A stretch of 64,000 nucleotides of DNA from Balneola vulgaris DSM 17893 (GCF_000375465.1 NZ_AQXH01000001.1:1465338-1529337), one strand, 5' to 3'; positions 8,666 to 18,034 are shown, numbered from the stretch's first letter. Notes: generated from the sequence alone by a model not told the origin. Made by a program: numbers and translations.

Positions 8666-9555
8666 AAGATTTAATCAGTATCATAACGGTCAATTATTTT
8701 TCTGAAGCTGAAATTTTAGCTTCACTACAGTCTATTGTGGTTCATACTACAGATACCAACTTCGAGTATATAGTAGTTTCTAATTCGCCTCTGGACCCTT
8801 CTTTTGAAGCACAACTGTTAGATATTCATTCTGATAGTAAATGCGTTCAACAAAGCGATAATGTTGGATTCGCTAAAGCTTGTAATGACGGTGTTGAGTT
8901 TGCTAAAGGATCACATGTGTTTTTATTGAATCCTGATACTAGATTTAATGAAGATGCACTCCGGAAACTTCATGCTTTTACTGAAACACACCCCAATAGC
9001 GTTGTTGGGCCCTTAACACTTGATGAAGATTCGAATGTATCGCCAACTGTAAAATCTCACTTTAGTCTTGGCTTCTTTTTAAGCTGGGTAATTCCATTTT
9101 TCGATCGGTTTTTTAGTCCACCAAAATTCATCCCTTATTCACCCGATGCATCTCAAAAAGTAGATGTGTTAAACGGTTCGGCCATTTTTTGCAGAAAAGC
9201 GATCTATCAACAACTTGGTGGTATGAGTGATGACTTTTTTATGTATTGGGAAGAAAACGATTTAGCTGAAAAAGCCCGGAAATCAGGCATCCCATTTTAC
9301 TTTTTAAAAGAATGTTCGATTATTCACAAACAAGGCACTTCTACCAGTCCTTATTTTTTAGAAATGGAATTGCATAAACATCGCTCGCAGTTAACATTCA
9401 TAAAAAGGTATTACGCAGAATTCGTATTTCTGAACCGAGTTAGTGGCATCATCTCTTATGCATGGCGGTGGTTTATCAAGAAGTTTAAAAAAGAAGAACT
9501 AAAGTGTGCTCAGTATTCAACCTTATTAAAATGGTATCTATTTGAATATGAGTGA
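8662..9555 (+). CDS. Glycosyltransferase family 2 (rhamnosyltransferase-like)
   Basis: A 297-residue GT-A enzyme. It opens with KDLISIITVNYFSEAEILASLQSI, has the nucleotide-binding region around NVGFAKACNDGVEFAKGSHVFLLNPDTRF (DxD-equivalent NPD) and the acceptor-side motif FFMYWEENDLAEKARKSG. The family transfers sugars, often rhamnose, to lipid-linked intermediates on the cytoplasmic face. The start is TTG in a TTGA overlap with the previous stop. No ATG lies near enough to keep the first beta strand. Confidence 0.87.
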   Translation: MKDLISIITVNYFSEAEILASLQSIVVHTTDTNFEYIVVSNSPLDPSFEAQLLDIHSDSKCVQQSDNVGFAKACNDGVEFAKGSHVFLLNPDTRFNEDALRKLHAFTETHPNSVVGPLTLDEDSNVSPTVKSHFSLGFFLSWVIPFFDRFFSPPKFIPYSPDASQKVDVLNGSAIFCRKAIYQQLGGMSDDFFMYWEENDLAEKARKSGIPFYFLKECSIIHKQGTSTSPYFLEMELHKHRSQLTFIKRYYAEFVFLNRVSGIISYAWRWFIKKFKKEELKCAQYSTLLKWYLFEYE

Positions 9556-10753
9556 TGCACTTAATTTTTTGATGATTTGTTCTCGGCTTCCTGCCCCTCC
9601 AAATGATGGCGGAGCTATTTATATGTACCAATCGGCCAAAACATTAGCTGATCTAGGTCATACTGTATCTATAGCCTGTTTTGAGTCTGAGATGCATCAA
9701 CAAGATGAGACTATGCTCAGTGAATTTACCAAAGTATACTCTGCACCAGGGCATTTTAAGCCGTATGGATTTCGTTCACTAGTTCATTCATTGAAGGAAC
9801 AGCTCCCTATTCCAATTTCTGATAGAATGAATATTCCTATTATGGAAGAGATACTAAATACTATCCCTGATCAATCATTTGATGCCATTTTGATCGAAGG
9901 ACTACAGTGTTTTCATTTTGAAGAATTACTTCGTTCCAAATTCAAGAACACCCCTTTAATTCTTCGGCAGGTAAATGTGGAGCACCTGTTACTTGAGCGG
10001 AATGCTAAGTTGATTTCTAATCCGCTGAAAAAAGCTATTTATACTTGGCAAGCGAGTTTGATGAAAAACTTTGAGCAGTCAGCACTTACAAAAGCTGATG
10101 CAGTTTCAGTGATTTCAGCTAAAGACGGTGAGCATTTTCGTCAATTACATCCTAACATCACCTATACGGTAGTTGAAGCCGGAGCTAGCTTACCCCCATT
10201 GTCTCAAATGCCTGAAAAACATTTCAACATTCTATTATCTGGGACGTGGAGTTGGGCCCCGAACCAAGATGGATTAAAATGGTTTTTCGATCAGGTATAC
10301 CCATTGATTCATCAACAATTTCCAGACTTAAAATTAGACATCGTTGGTGGGGAATTAGATACCTCCATATTAGATAACATGTCAACTGAACAGGTACGTT
10401 ATCATGGCTTTGTAGAGGATATTGAACAATTCAGACAACAAAGTCTGCTTACAGTTATCCCGCTAATTTCTGGTTCAGGCATGAAGATTAAAGTATTAGA
10501 ATGCTTAGCCAGTGGGCTCCCAGTTATAACAACTAAGTATGGCGCCGAAGGCATTAGTATCACTGATGGTAAGGAATATGTACTAGCCAACACTCCTGAG
10601 GAAATCTTACAAGCGATCTCTAAAATTGTGAATGACGAGCATACCAGAGTTCAGTTGGCAACCAATGGCCGTGCATTCATTGAACAACACCATCGTTGGG
10701 AGCATCAAATGGAGAAACTGGTAGAGCTTACAAAATCGCTAAAAGCAAATTAA
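9548..10753 (+). CDS. Glycosyltransferase family 4
   Basis: A GT-B glycosyltransferase of 401 residues. The N-terminal domain starts LNFLMICSRLPAPPNDGGAIYM, a form typical of GT4 proteins of exopolysaccharide loci. The C-terminal domain has ILLSGTWSWAPNQDGLKWF and the donor-binding stretch VIPLISGSGMKIKVLECLASGLPVITTKYGAEGI. I take the ATG at 9548, which overlaps the preceding gene by 8 bp; a TTG two codons earlier is possible. It converges on the next minus-strand gene with a 4-bp overlap of stop codons, marking the centre of the polysaccharide locus. It resembles the GT4 at 13053-14237 in overall form. Confidence 0.88.
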   Translation: MSDALNFLMICSRLPAPPNDGGAIYMYQSAKTLADLGHTVSIACFESEMHQQDETMLSEFTKVYSAPGHFKPYGFRSLVHSLKEQLPIPISDRMNIPIMEEILNTIPDQSFDAILIEGLQCFHFEELLRSKFKNTPLILRQVNVEHLLLERNAKLISNPLKKAIYTWQASLMKNFEQSALTKADAVSVISAKDGEHFRQLHPNITYTVVEAGASLPPLSQMPEKHFNILLSGTWSWAPNQDGLKWFFDQVYPLIHQQFPDLKLDIVGGELDTSILDNMSTEQVRYHGFVEDIEQFRQQSLLTVIPLISGSGMKIKVLECLASGLPVITTKYGAEGISITDGKEYVLANTPEEILQAISKIVNDEHTRVQLATNGRAFIEQHHRWEHQMEKLVELTKSLKAN

Positions 10754-11511
10754 GTCAATTCAAGCCACGCCGATTCGGTTTCTTCCGATACCTTAGCCCA
10801 ATCTACCCCATAGGCAAGAAACTGCATTTCCATGTGTGTACACAATGTGGGTACAGGTCCAATTAAGCTTCGCTTGGGGTATTTAAGGGAATACTTTCCT
10901 ATCCCTTGAATAGCTCTAAACATCTCACGGCCTTTAGGATAATTACCTACTCGTGCTAGTTTGTGAATCCATTTATCTTTTTTAAGTACCGACTTCCGAA
11001 CGCCAAATGTTTGGCATGTACTTTCAACCGACCGCCAAAATCTATTTTCATTATACCCATCTAAACGATTTGGTATAGGGTCATCATCCACTCTGGTATA
11101 CCGATCGGGGTGATCGTAAAGGGTGATATAATCGCTTTCGAATGCACCAAATGCTGCTACCAACTCTGTAAATGATTCGGGCATATACAGATAGTCATCT
11201 TCGGCAAAATAAATGACATCTGTTTCACTCCAAGAATTCTCCAATGCTAATTTATGAGCATAGCTTAAAGACTCACTATTCCCTTTCCCTCCCAACTGCA
11301 CTATTTTATGATCATTCTTTTTAAACATTGTGGCAAAATGATCTGGTAATTCCCCATCTAATAGGTAGACTAGATCTCCTTTAAAAGAGTCATCTAACTG
11401 GGTATAGGCAACCTGAAATGATTTCAGGCAATTTTCTTTGCTAAAGTATGGAGGTCTATAGGCTTTTTTCCCATCACCTGGAGCTAACCTATAAATTACA
11501 TGGAGTCTCAT
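10750..11511 (-). CDS. Probable GT-A-like glycosyltransferase of the polysaccharide locus, family not recognised
   Basis: A 253-residue soluble protein, MRLHVIYRLAPGDGKKAYRP at the start. A GT-A-like central motif reads DVIYFAEDDYLYMPESF (about 137-153), where the acidic pair would act as the metal/UDP ligand. A conserved-looking block around YITLYDHPDRYTR follows. There is no signal peptide or membrane helix. Its ATG overlaps the flippase stop by 4 bp, so the two are translationally coupled, and it sits among polysaccharide genes. I infer a glycosyltransferase from fold-level features and context only; it does not match the usual GT2 start (SIIIPxYN). Confidence 0.6.
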   Translation of the reverse strand: MRLHVIYRLAPGDGKKAYRPPYFSKENCLKSFQVAYTQLDDSFKGDLVYLLDGELPDHFATMFKKNDHKIVQLGGKGNSESLSYAHKLALENSWSETDVIYFAEDDYLYMPESFTELVAAFGAFESDYITLYDHPDRYTRVDDDPIPNRLDGYNENRFWRSVESTCQTFGVRKSVLKKDKWIHKLARVGNYPKGREMFRAIQGIGKYSLKYPKRSLIGPVPTLCTHMEMQFLAYGVDWAKVSEETESAWLELT

Positions 11512-13004
11512 AACTTTACTTTAGTCAGTTTATCTCGAATGAATTGGATGATTCGAGGGTCGATCCAATATTTGATTCCGTAAACACTTACCACCAATAT
11601 AGAAAAGCCTCCTATCAGCGATTTAAGAATCACGTCTATGTCGAAGTTACTCAACATAAAAATGAACACAAGCATTGTTGCACTTACAATCAATTGAGAG
11701 TAATTCTGTTCTATTCCGTGGTATCGATTTGAGTATTTAGTCAGGAAGATATAATCGGCTAAAATTCGAATTAGTCTACTCCCTGCAGCTCCAACAATTC
11801 CGAATTGTATGGTTAAAACAATGAGCAGTGGTAAATACAAAGTGAACTCAAGTAGGTGCAGTTTCGCGGTAATATCTGGCCGACCTATACTTTGTAGATA
11901 GGTACTTGGTATTTGTGAAATGCTAGTAAAAAAGGCGGCAACTGCTAATATTTGTAGGGGCAATATACTTTCTTGAGCGAACTCAGGGTTAATCCATATA
12001 GATAGAATTTGCCCCCCAAACAGAATGATTGTTAGTACTATAGAAAGGCTTAGTAATGAGATTAACTCGGATGATCCTTTAAAAATAGAATCGGATTGTT
12101 CGCTTCTTTTATTGAAGTAGGAAAAGGTTGGGAAAAGCACCGCTGTAAAAGAAGCGGGAATGAGGTTTATTTTCACCATCATATCTAAAGGAGCCGAGTA
12201 ATAGGCAACGGCCGACATCGAAATCAACACCCCAATAAAATAGCGGTCAATCTGACCCATTAAAGGATTTATAATATTTGAAACGGCAATCCACTTCCCA
12301 AAATTTATAGCTTTCGATATGTATCGAATACTTTCAACTATGGAGATATCCGCACCAACAAATTGGACTTTACTATAGGCATAGAAATAGAGTGCTATAC
12401 CGAATCGAACGAAAACTAGATAGCCGATTAACATTGGAATAGGTTGACCGAAATATGCTAATACAGCCATCCCACCATAAATACCTACTCCGCTCAAGGT
12501 GTCAGCAAATGCTATGCGCTTAAAATCTTGAGCTGCTTCAAATCCTCCTCTCAATCCACTTGAGAACAAAGTAACAGGTAAACCTATTGCTACGATCTTA
12601 AATGCAAATAAGGTATCGCCAGAGAGCTCTGGTGCTTCTTCAAGTAAAAGATGCACGAGGTGGGGTGAACTGAACCAAAGAATTATCCCTAGTAAAACTC
12701 CCAACAGAAAGAGCAATAGCGATAATGTAGCTAAGATCTTAGGATTATTAGCCCCGTCATTTTCTCTTAAATCTATAGATAGTTGATTTACTATTGCGCG
12801 CGAAAGACCCAAATCAAATAATGAAAAGTATCCTATCACTAACCAGCAGATGGTTAAAATTCCGAAGCCTTCCGCTCCGATATATTTTATGATAACCGGA
12901 ATAGAAATGATTGCTACTAAAATAGGTAGCACTCTTGAAGCTAGGCTAAATCCTGTGTTTTTAGCTAGGTCATCATTCTTTATATAGTTATCAGTATTGC
13001 TCAC
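11508..13004 (-). CDS. Oligosaccharide flippase (Wzx, MATE/MOP superfamily)
   Basis: A 498-residue polytopic protein with 12-14 hydrophobic helices. The N-terminus NTGFSLASRVLPILVAIISIPVIIKYIGAEGFGILTICW is the standard polysaccharide-biosynthesis flippase opening. It should move undecaprenol-linked repeat units across the inner membrane for the Wzy-like protein at 7286-8665. The start is GTG at 13004; no ATG is available before the first helix. It is the middle gene of the minus-strand arm, between a GT4 and the unclassified glycosyltransferase. Confidence 0.88.
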   Translation of the reverse strand: MSNTDNYIKNDDLAKNTGFSLASRVLPILVAIISIPVIIKYIGAEGFGILTICWLVIGYFSLFDLGLSRAIVNQLSIDLRENDGANNPKILATLSLLLFLLGVLLGIILWFSSPHLVHLLLEEAPELSGDTLFAFKIVAIGLPVTLFSSGLRGGFEAAQDFKRIAFADTLSGVGIYGGMAVLAYFGQPIPMLIGYLVFVRFGIALYFYAYSKVQFVGADISIVESIRYISKAINFGKWIAVSNIINPLMGQIDRYFIGVLISMSAVAYYSAPLDMMVKINLIPASFTAVLFPTFSYFNKRSEQSDSIFKGSSELISLLSLSIVLTIILFGGQILSIWINPEFAQESILPLQILAVAAFFTSISQIPSTYLQSIGRPDITAKLHLLEFTLYLPLLIVLTIQFGIVGAAGSRLIRILADYIFLTKYSNRYHGIEQNYSQLIVSATMLVFIFMLSNFDIDVILKSLIGGFSILVVSVYGIKYWIDPRIIQFIRDKLTKVKL

Positions 13005-13052
13005 TTTTAAATCATTCTGAATGCAGTGTTAGCACATTAATTCATCTGCTTG

Positions 13053-14237
13053 CTAAGCTCTATTACTTAACTCTTGATATAATTTATCAACTTCCTTTGC
13101 CCCGTTATCCCAACTATGATGCTCCTGCACATATTGATGACCACCCTCGCCAATTTCTTCGTTTAGCTTTGTATCCGTTAATAAACTAATTACATCTTTA
13201 GCAAATTCGTTTGCCTTATTAGCTACCACTATGGCTTCACCCGACTTTGCCATTAAGCCTTCGCACCCCTTCTTGGTGGTCACCACAGGTGTTTTACAAG
13301 CCATGGCTTCTAAGATTTTATTCTGAATTCCAGAACCGCTTTGCATTGGGGCAACAGCTACTTTCGCCTCATTGATTTCTAAGGCTAAATCCTCTACAAA
13401 ACCAACTACTTCAACATGCTCTATTTTTTCTAAAGCGAGCACTTCAGGAGCTGGATTAACTCCTACAATTCTAAATTTTGCTTCAGGGATTTCACTTAAT
13501 ATACTCGGGAAACACTTATTGGCGAACCATTTAACTGCTTCCACATTGGGAGCATATTTCATATTTCCCGTAAAGATAATTGTAGGTGCTTTCGTTTCAG
13601 GCGACTTATTTAATGTATAAAACTTCTTAGTGTCCACTCCATTTGGAATCACTTTGATATTCGCTTCACCAATTTCTTTTTTGTCGAATTCTGAGACAAC
13701 AATTACTGCCTCTGATTCTTTAGCAATCATCGGTTCATAACTCATCATGCGATTCAGCTCTTGCTTAAATACGAAGCTCCGAAGTGGCGAAACGATTTTA
13801 ACTAAACTTTTGAGATTTAGAACCATGGAATCGATCAACTCGAGCACCACTGGAAGTTCATGCTTCTGAGTATATGGATACAAACGAAGTGTGAAGCAAT
13901 GTATCAACTGAAATGAATGCTCTTTGATCAATGCAGATAATGTACCTGCAAAAGATTTAGACTGGAAAAATTGAACTTGATAGGGCTTTCTCCCAAACAG
14001 TGCCTTAAATAAGTTTTTTAAGATTAAGCCATTGCTCAACTTAATGGGATGAATTGAATGACAATATTTGCCTAATTCCTCAAGATCATCGAGCTGCTTT
14101 GGGTGCCTGTAAAATGTTAAGAGCGTGATATCATACTTTTTACTCAACGATTTTAGCCGGTGGTATATCACCAGCTGATCCCCTTTGAGAGTAGGGAATG
14201 GAAATCTTGGAGAAATAAAAAGGATTTGGGGTTTCAT
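13053..14237 (-). CDS. Glycosyltransferase family 4
   Basis: A 394-residue GT-B enzyme. It starts PQILFISPRFPFPTLKGDQLVIYHRLKSLSKKYDITLLTF, resembling the TIGR03087/sugar-transferase type of GT4 found in exosortase-type and other polysaccharide loci. The C-terminal half contains IFTGNMKYAPNVEAVKWF and the donor-site segment VAPMQSGSGIQNKILEAMACKTPVVTTKKGCEG. It is the first gene of the minus-strand arm of the locus, 48 bp before the flippase. A gap of only 19 bp separates it from pyrB upstream, so it may be transcribed with pyrR-pyrB. Confidence 0.87.
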   Translation of the reverse strand: MKPQILFISPRFPFPTLKGDQLVIYHRLKSLSKKYDITLLTFYRHPKQLDDLEELGKYCHSIHPIKLSNGLILKNLFKALFGRKPYQVQFFQSKSFAGTLSALIKEHSFQLIHCFTLRLYPYTQKHELPVVLELIDSMVLNLKSLVKIVSPLRSFVFKQELNRMMSYEPMIAKESEAVIVVSEFDKKEIGEANIKVIPNGVDTKKFYTLNKSPETKAPTIIFTGNMKYAPNVEAVKWFANKCFPSILSEIPEAKFRIVGVNPAPEVLALEKIEHVEVVGFVEDLALEINEAKVAVAPMQSGSGIQNKILEAMACKTPVVTTKKGCEGLMAKSGEAIVVANKANEFAKDVISLLTDTKLNEEIGEGGHQYVQEHHSWDNGAKEVDKLYQELSNRA

Positions 14238-14256
14238 AATGCTTTAGGAATAGTTC

Positions 14257-15207
14257 CTAAACTCTATTTCCACCACTAAGTAAGTATAAAACAGCCATTC
14301 TTACTGCTACCCCGTTTGTTACCTGATTCAGGATAACAGCGCGGTCGCTATCTGCAACTTCACTTTCCATTTCAACCCCTCGGTTAATCGGGCCAGGGTG
14401 CATAATGTGGAAGTCAGGGTACTTTTCTAGGTGTTCCATTTTAATCCCAAAACGATCGTGATATTCTCGCAGTGATGGGAATAACTCGGTGGACCTTCCT
14501 TGGCGCTCAAGTTGAATCCTTAATGCCATAGCCACATCACACCAAGCTAGGGTCTCTTCCAAATTATGAGAAACCGTTACCCCAAGATCTGTAACAAATA
14601 CAGGCATCAGTGTTTTAGGCCCACAAATTACAACTTCAGCTCCTAGCTTTGTTAAGCCAATGATGTTTGAACGAACAACACGGCTGTGAGCAATATCACC
14701 GATAATGGCTACTTTCTTCCCTTTCAAATCAGGGTGGAGCTGTTGCATGGTGAACATATCCAATAACGCTTGGGTTGGATGCTCATGAGCACCATCGCCA
14801 GCATTTAGTATAGCTGCATCCACACATTGTGTTAAGAAGTGAGGCACTCCAGGGCTTTCATGCCGAACTACTACCATATCAATTTTCATCGAGCTGATGT
14901 TCTGAATGGTGTCTTTGAGAGATTCCCCTTTTTTGGTGGATGAGTTACTTGCTGAAAAGTTAACTACATCTGCCCCCATTCTTTTTTGTGCAAGCTCAAA
15001 TGATAGTCGAGTCCTAGTACTATTCTCGTAAAAGAGATTCACAATAGTTTTATCGCGCAGTGTAGGAACTTTGGGAACGGGGCGATCTAAGATTTCACGA
15101 AAGTATTTCGCCTGTTCCAGTACATACAAAATATCTTCTGGTGAGTAATCTGCTAAACCAAGCAAGTGTTTTTGTTTAAAATCGTATGACTCTAAGTCTA
15201 TACTCAT
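14257..15207 (-). CDS. pyrB: Aspartate carbamoyltransferase catalytic subunit
   Basis: This 316-residue enzyme makes N-carbamoyl-L-aspartate from carbamoyl phosphate and aspartate, the second step of de novo pyrimidine synthesis. The carbamoyl-phosphate site ENSTRTRLSFE (Ser63-Thr64-Arg65-Thr66-Arg67), the HEHPTQALLD segment and the aspartate-side HPGPINRGVE motif are all present. Length is normal. No pyrI regulatory subunit gene adjoins it, consistent with a PyrR-controlled rather than allosteric enzyme. It overlaps pyrR by 4 bp (ATGA). Confidence 0.97.
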   Translation of the reverse strand: MSIDLESYDFKQKHLLGLADYSPEDILYVLEQAKYFREILDRPVPKVPTLRDKTIVNLFYENSTRTRLSFELAQKRMGADVVNFSASNSSTKKGESLKDTIQNISSMKIDMVVVRHESPGVPHFLTQCVDAAILNAGDGAHEHPTQALLDMFTMQQLHPDLKGKKVAIIGDIAHSRVVRSNIIGLTKLGAEVVICGPKTLMPVFVTDLGVTVSHNLEETLAWCDVAMALRIQLERQGRSTELFPSLREYHDRFGIKMEHLEKYPDFHIMHPGPINRGVEMESEVADSDRAVILNQVTNGVAVRMAVLYLLSGGNRV

Positions 15208-15752
15208 TCTTTTTCACCCTCCATATTTACAAGATACACTGCGTCTTCACCATCTAAATCTTTCACTTTAACCCTAATTTCTTCTTGTTCATGAGTAGGA
15301 ACGTATAGCCCTGTGTAGTCAGCTGATATTGGGAGTTCTCTATGTCCTCGATCAACCATACAGCAAAACTGAATTTTTCTTGGGCGCCCATAAGCCATTA
15401 AAGCATCCATGGCAGAGCGAACTGTTCGGCCTGTGTACAGCACGTCATCTACAAGTACCACATCACGATCGTATAAATCGAAAGGAATCTCAGTTACTTG
15501 AACCTCCGGCATTTTAAGCTTACTTCTAAAATCATCTCGGTAGAAGGTAACATCTAATACCCCGAAATCGATATCGTAACCCAGCTGAGCTTTAATTTCA
15601 GCTACAATTCTTTTGCCAATGTGTACGCCACGAGTCTGCATTCCAATAATAGCAACTCTAGTGGGGTCTTCGTACGCCTCGAGGAATTGGTGAGCAAATC
15701 GCAGGTACGTGCGATTTAATTCTTCCTCGGTCATTATCTGCGTTCTATTCAA
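15204..15752 (-). CDS. pyrR: Bifunctional pyr regulator / uracil phosphoribosyltransferase
   Basis: PyrR binds pyr mRNA in response to UMP and also has uracil phosphoribosyltransferase activity. The PRPP loop VVLVDDVLYTGRTVRSAMDAL is intact, as are the early MTEEELNRTYLRFAHQFLE segment and the C-terminal DGEDAVYLVN. I choose the TTG at 15752: an AAGGAAA Shine-Dalgarno-like stretch lies 6 bases before it, and a Bacteroidota -7 element at 15785-15778 would put the transcript start around 15771. That makes the longer TTG start at 15770 unlikely. No obvious PyrR anti-antiterminator leader fits in the short upstream region. Confidence 0.94.
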   Translation of the reverse strand: MNRTQIMTEEELNRTYLRFAHQFLEAYEDPTRVAIIGMQTRGVHIGKRIVAEIKAQLGYDIDFGVLDVTFYRDDFRSKLKMPEVQVTEIPFDLYDRDVVLVDDVLYTGRTVRSAMDALMAYGRPRKIQFCCMVDRGHRELPISADYTGLYVPTHEQEEIRVKVKDLDGEDAVYLVNMEGEKE

Positions 15753-15777
15753 TAGCTTTCCTTTTTTCAAAATTGTT

Positions 15778-15785
15778 CAAATATA
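15778..15785 (-). promoter_or_regulatory. Bacteroidota-type -7 element of pyrR
   Basis: The minus strand reads TATATTTG, an exact match to TAnnTTTG. The -33 position is weak (AATG at a 19-base spacing instead of TTTG). It lies between the methyltransferase remnant and pyrR and supports the downstream pyrR start. Confidence 0.45.
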
Positions 15786-15803
15786 CGCTTTTAGATGAAA
15801 ACT

Positions 15804-16537
15804 TCATTTAGGATCCGAAAACTCTATGACTACAATCCATGAGTATTTTCTCAGAAAGGGCATCCATGTGAATATGACCTTGTCTACTTTCGTTAAAACA
15901 TTATCCAATGTGGGTATAAATGAACTCAATGTTGAAGTTAAATTGAAATAATTAACCTCGGTTTTTTTAAAAAATGCATGAGCGCACTCTATATCCTTCA
16001 TCAATAATGGATGTTCATCTTCAGTGCGCATACTAGGTGTCATATCTCTATACACGTTTATAAAAATATTATGGCCTAAAGGTTCAAAAAATATTGCTCT
16101 TGCGCCTGGCTTTAATACTCTTTTTAATTCACTATATGCTTTTTCTAAATCTAAATGATGCAAGATTCCTGTTCCACATATCACATCAAGTGTATTGTCT
16201 TCGAAGTCTAGGCTTTCAGCATTCATCACACTAAAGTTAATTGCAAGACCTCGCTCATCGGCTTCTTTCATACCAAGATTAATGGCTACATCAGAGATGT
16301 CAATTCCGTATACCTTTACGCCTTGCTCCGCAAGAGTGAATGCTAAACTTCCGGGACCACAACCGTATTCAAGAACCGTCTTATTGCTAACATTCTCCAA
16401 TATTTTTTATGATAGAACTCTTTGCTTTCTGTTACCGACTTATAGTATTTATCGGTAACTGCGCGCGCACCAGATATAAACACATTATTGTGAAATTCTT
16501 TCTCTCTTTCTAACCGTTCTTGTTTCAACTCTTCCAT
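15804..16537 (-). pseudogene. Class I SAM-dependent methyltransferase, frameshifted
   Basis: Two overlapping minus-strand frames make one protein. Frame one (16537-16343) gives the N-terminus MEELKQERLEREKEFHNN through SKEFYHKK. After a six-A run on the coding strand (plus 16403-16408) the sense continues in the other frame as ILENVSNKTVLEYGCGPGS, motif I of the methyltransferase fold. That is followed by GIDISDVAI, DVICGTGILHHL and LKRVLKPGARAIFFEPLG, ending at 15804. One extra A would restore a single reading frame of about 244 residues. Either the gene is broken, a base was miscalled in the homopolymer, or the run is slippery. The C-terminal part alone, from a TTG at 16400, holds the cofactor-binding core. 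Substrate unknown; methyltransferases of this type often modify lipids or quinones. Confidence 0.75.
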
Positions 16538-16680
16538 TTAAATCCTGATTGGCTCCCCGTTTTATTTAAAAAATGTGAATTCTAAGCCTCTTTTGAATAT
16601 ATCTAGGCTTCTCAAACTATCAATAGATGCGTTAAAAACACATTGTTTTGTGAAAACAAGTATTGGTATGCGCTGTTGCC

Positions 16681-16711
16681 TTTCCTTTAGCGTGTAATCT
16701 CAGTATTATTG
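16681..16711 (+). promoter_or_regulatory. Bacteroidota-type promoter of sucC
   Basis: TTTC at 16681-16684 and TATTATTG at 16704-16711 are separated by 19 bases, close to TTTG-N19-TAnnTTTG with one mismatch in each box. The expected transcript start near 16718 gives a leader of about 43 bases before the sucC ATG. Confidence 0.45.
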
Positions 16712-16760
16712 CAACCCGAAAAATTCGCTTTTTTACGAACATTTAAAAGATCATCGATCC

Positions 16761-17966
16761 ATGAAAATCCACGAGTATCAAGCCAAAGAAATTTTAAAAC
16801 AATATGGAGTAGCAGTACCAGCGGGTATCGCAGCTACTTCTGTTGAAGAAGCTGTTGATGCGGCTAAGAAAATGAAAGAAGAAGGAGCTACTCTTTTTGT
16901 TGTAAAAGCTCAGATTCATGCAGGGGGCCGTGGTAAGGGTCGCACCAAAAAGAACAATGCTAAAGGTGTTATTCTTTGCAAAACTATTGAAGAAGTACGC
17001 GAAGCTGCAGAATCACTACTTGGCGATGTACTTGTAACCATCCAGACTGGCGAAGAAGGACAGCTAGTTCAGAGATTGTATGTAACTGATGGTGTTGACA
17101 TCAAGCAGGAATTCTACTTAGGCATCTTGTTAGACCGTGCTGTTAGCAAGAACGTAATCATGGCATCTACTGAAGGTGGAGTTGAGATTGAGAAGGTTGC
17201 TGAAGAAACTCCTGAGAAAATTATTAAGGAATGGGTTGAGCCGGGCATGACGCTTCAAGTGAACCAAGCTCGCCGTATTGCATTCTCTTTAGGTCTTGAA
17301 GGCGCTGCTTTGAAAAAGTGCATCAAGTTCATCATGGCGCTTTACAAAGCATACGAAGAAACTGATTCTGACATGTTTGAAATCAATCCATTGATTGTGA
17401 CTCCAGATGACGAAATCTTTGCTCTTGATGCGAAAGTAACTTTTGACGGCAACGCACTATATCGTCACGCCGATATCGCTGAATTAAAAGATGAAGCTGA
17501 AGAAGATCCATTTGAACTTGAAGCTTCTAAGTACGACCTAAACTATATCAAACTAGACGGTAACGTTGGTTGTATGGTAAACGGTGCAGGACTTGCGATG
17601 GCAACTATGGATATCATTAAGCTATCAGGTGGTGAGCCTGCTAACTTCTTAGATGTTGGTGGTGGAGCTAACGTTGAGACGGTAAAAAATGGTTTCCGTA
17701 TCATCCTTGATGACCCTAACGTAAAAGCGATCTTAATTAACATCTTTGGTGGAATTGTACGTTGCGACCGTGTTGCAAATGGTGTAATCGAAGCTGTTAA
17801 AGATCCAGAAATTGCTGAAAAAGTTCAGAACGTACCTATCATTGTGCGTTTACAAGGAACTAATGCTGCTGAAGCAAAAGAAATTATTGACAACTCAGGT
17901 CTAAATGTAATTTCTGCTGTACTTCTTAAAGAAGCAGCTGAAGAGGTATCTAAAGTATTAGCTTAA
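16761..17966 (+). CDS. sucC: Succinate--CoA ligase (ADP-forming) subunit beta
   Basis: A 401-residue ATP-grasp subunit of the TCA-cycle enzyme that interconverts succinyl-CoA and succinate with substrate-level ATP/GTP formation. The N-terminus [20 protein letters not shown], the nucleotide-binding [21 protein letters not shown], the metal-side MFEINPLIV and the C-terminal ligase domain ([28 protein letters not shown]) are all typical and full length. The gene is bounded by its own promoter and a strong terminator, so sucD must be elsewhere, although the two are adjacent in many bacteria. Confidence 0.97.
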   Translation: MKIHEYQAKEILKQYGVAVPAGIAATSVEEAVDAAKKMKEEGATLFVVKAQIHAGGRGKGRTKKNNAKGVILCKTIEEVREAAESLLGDVLVTIQTGEEGQLVQRLYVTDGVDIKQEFYLGILLDRAVSKNVIMASTEGGVEIEKVAEETPEKIIKEWVEPGMTLQVNQARRIAFSLGLEGAALKKCIKFIMALYKAYEETDSDMFEINPLIVTPDDEIFALDAKVTFDGNALYRHADIAELKDEAEEDPFELEASKYDLNYIKLDGNVGCMVNGAGLAMATMDIIKLSGGEPANFLDVGGGANVETVKNGFRIILDDPNVKAILINIFGGIVRCDRVANGVIEAVKDPEIAEKVQNVPIIVRLQGTNAAEAKEIIDNSGLNVISAVLLKEAAEEVSKVLA

Positions 17967-17998
17967 TACTTTAATCAGTCTTCAGTTTAAACTGATTT

Positions 17999-18029
17999 AA
18001 AGCCCAATTCTATGAATTGGGCTTTTTTT
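17999..18029 (+). terminator. Rho-independent terminator after sucC
   Basis: AAAGCCCAATTC and GAATTGGGCTTT form a perfect 12-bp stem with a TAT loop, followed by a run of T. It lies 32 bp after the sucC stop. Confidence 0.92.
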
Positions 18030-18034
18030 ATTAT

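Noticed and set aside
16400-16412. Programmed -1 frameshift in the methyltransferase
   Set aside because: The run is only six A preceded by T, so the slippery heptamer is imperfect, and no downstream stem-loop is evident; a one-base loss is simpler. It is left open but not claimed.
17983-17994. CAGTTTAAACTG, a 12-bp palindrome after the sucC stop
   Set aside because: Short, directly before the terminator stem, and of a length expected by chance at this base composition.
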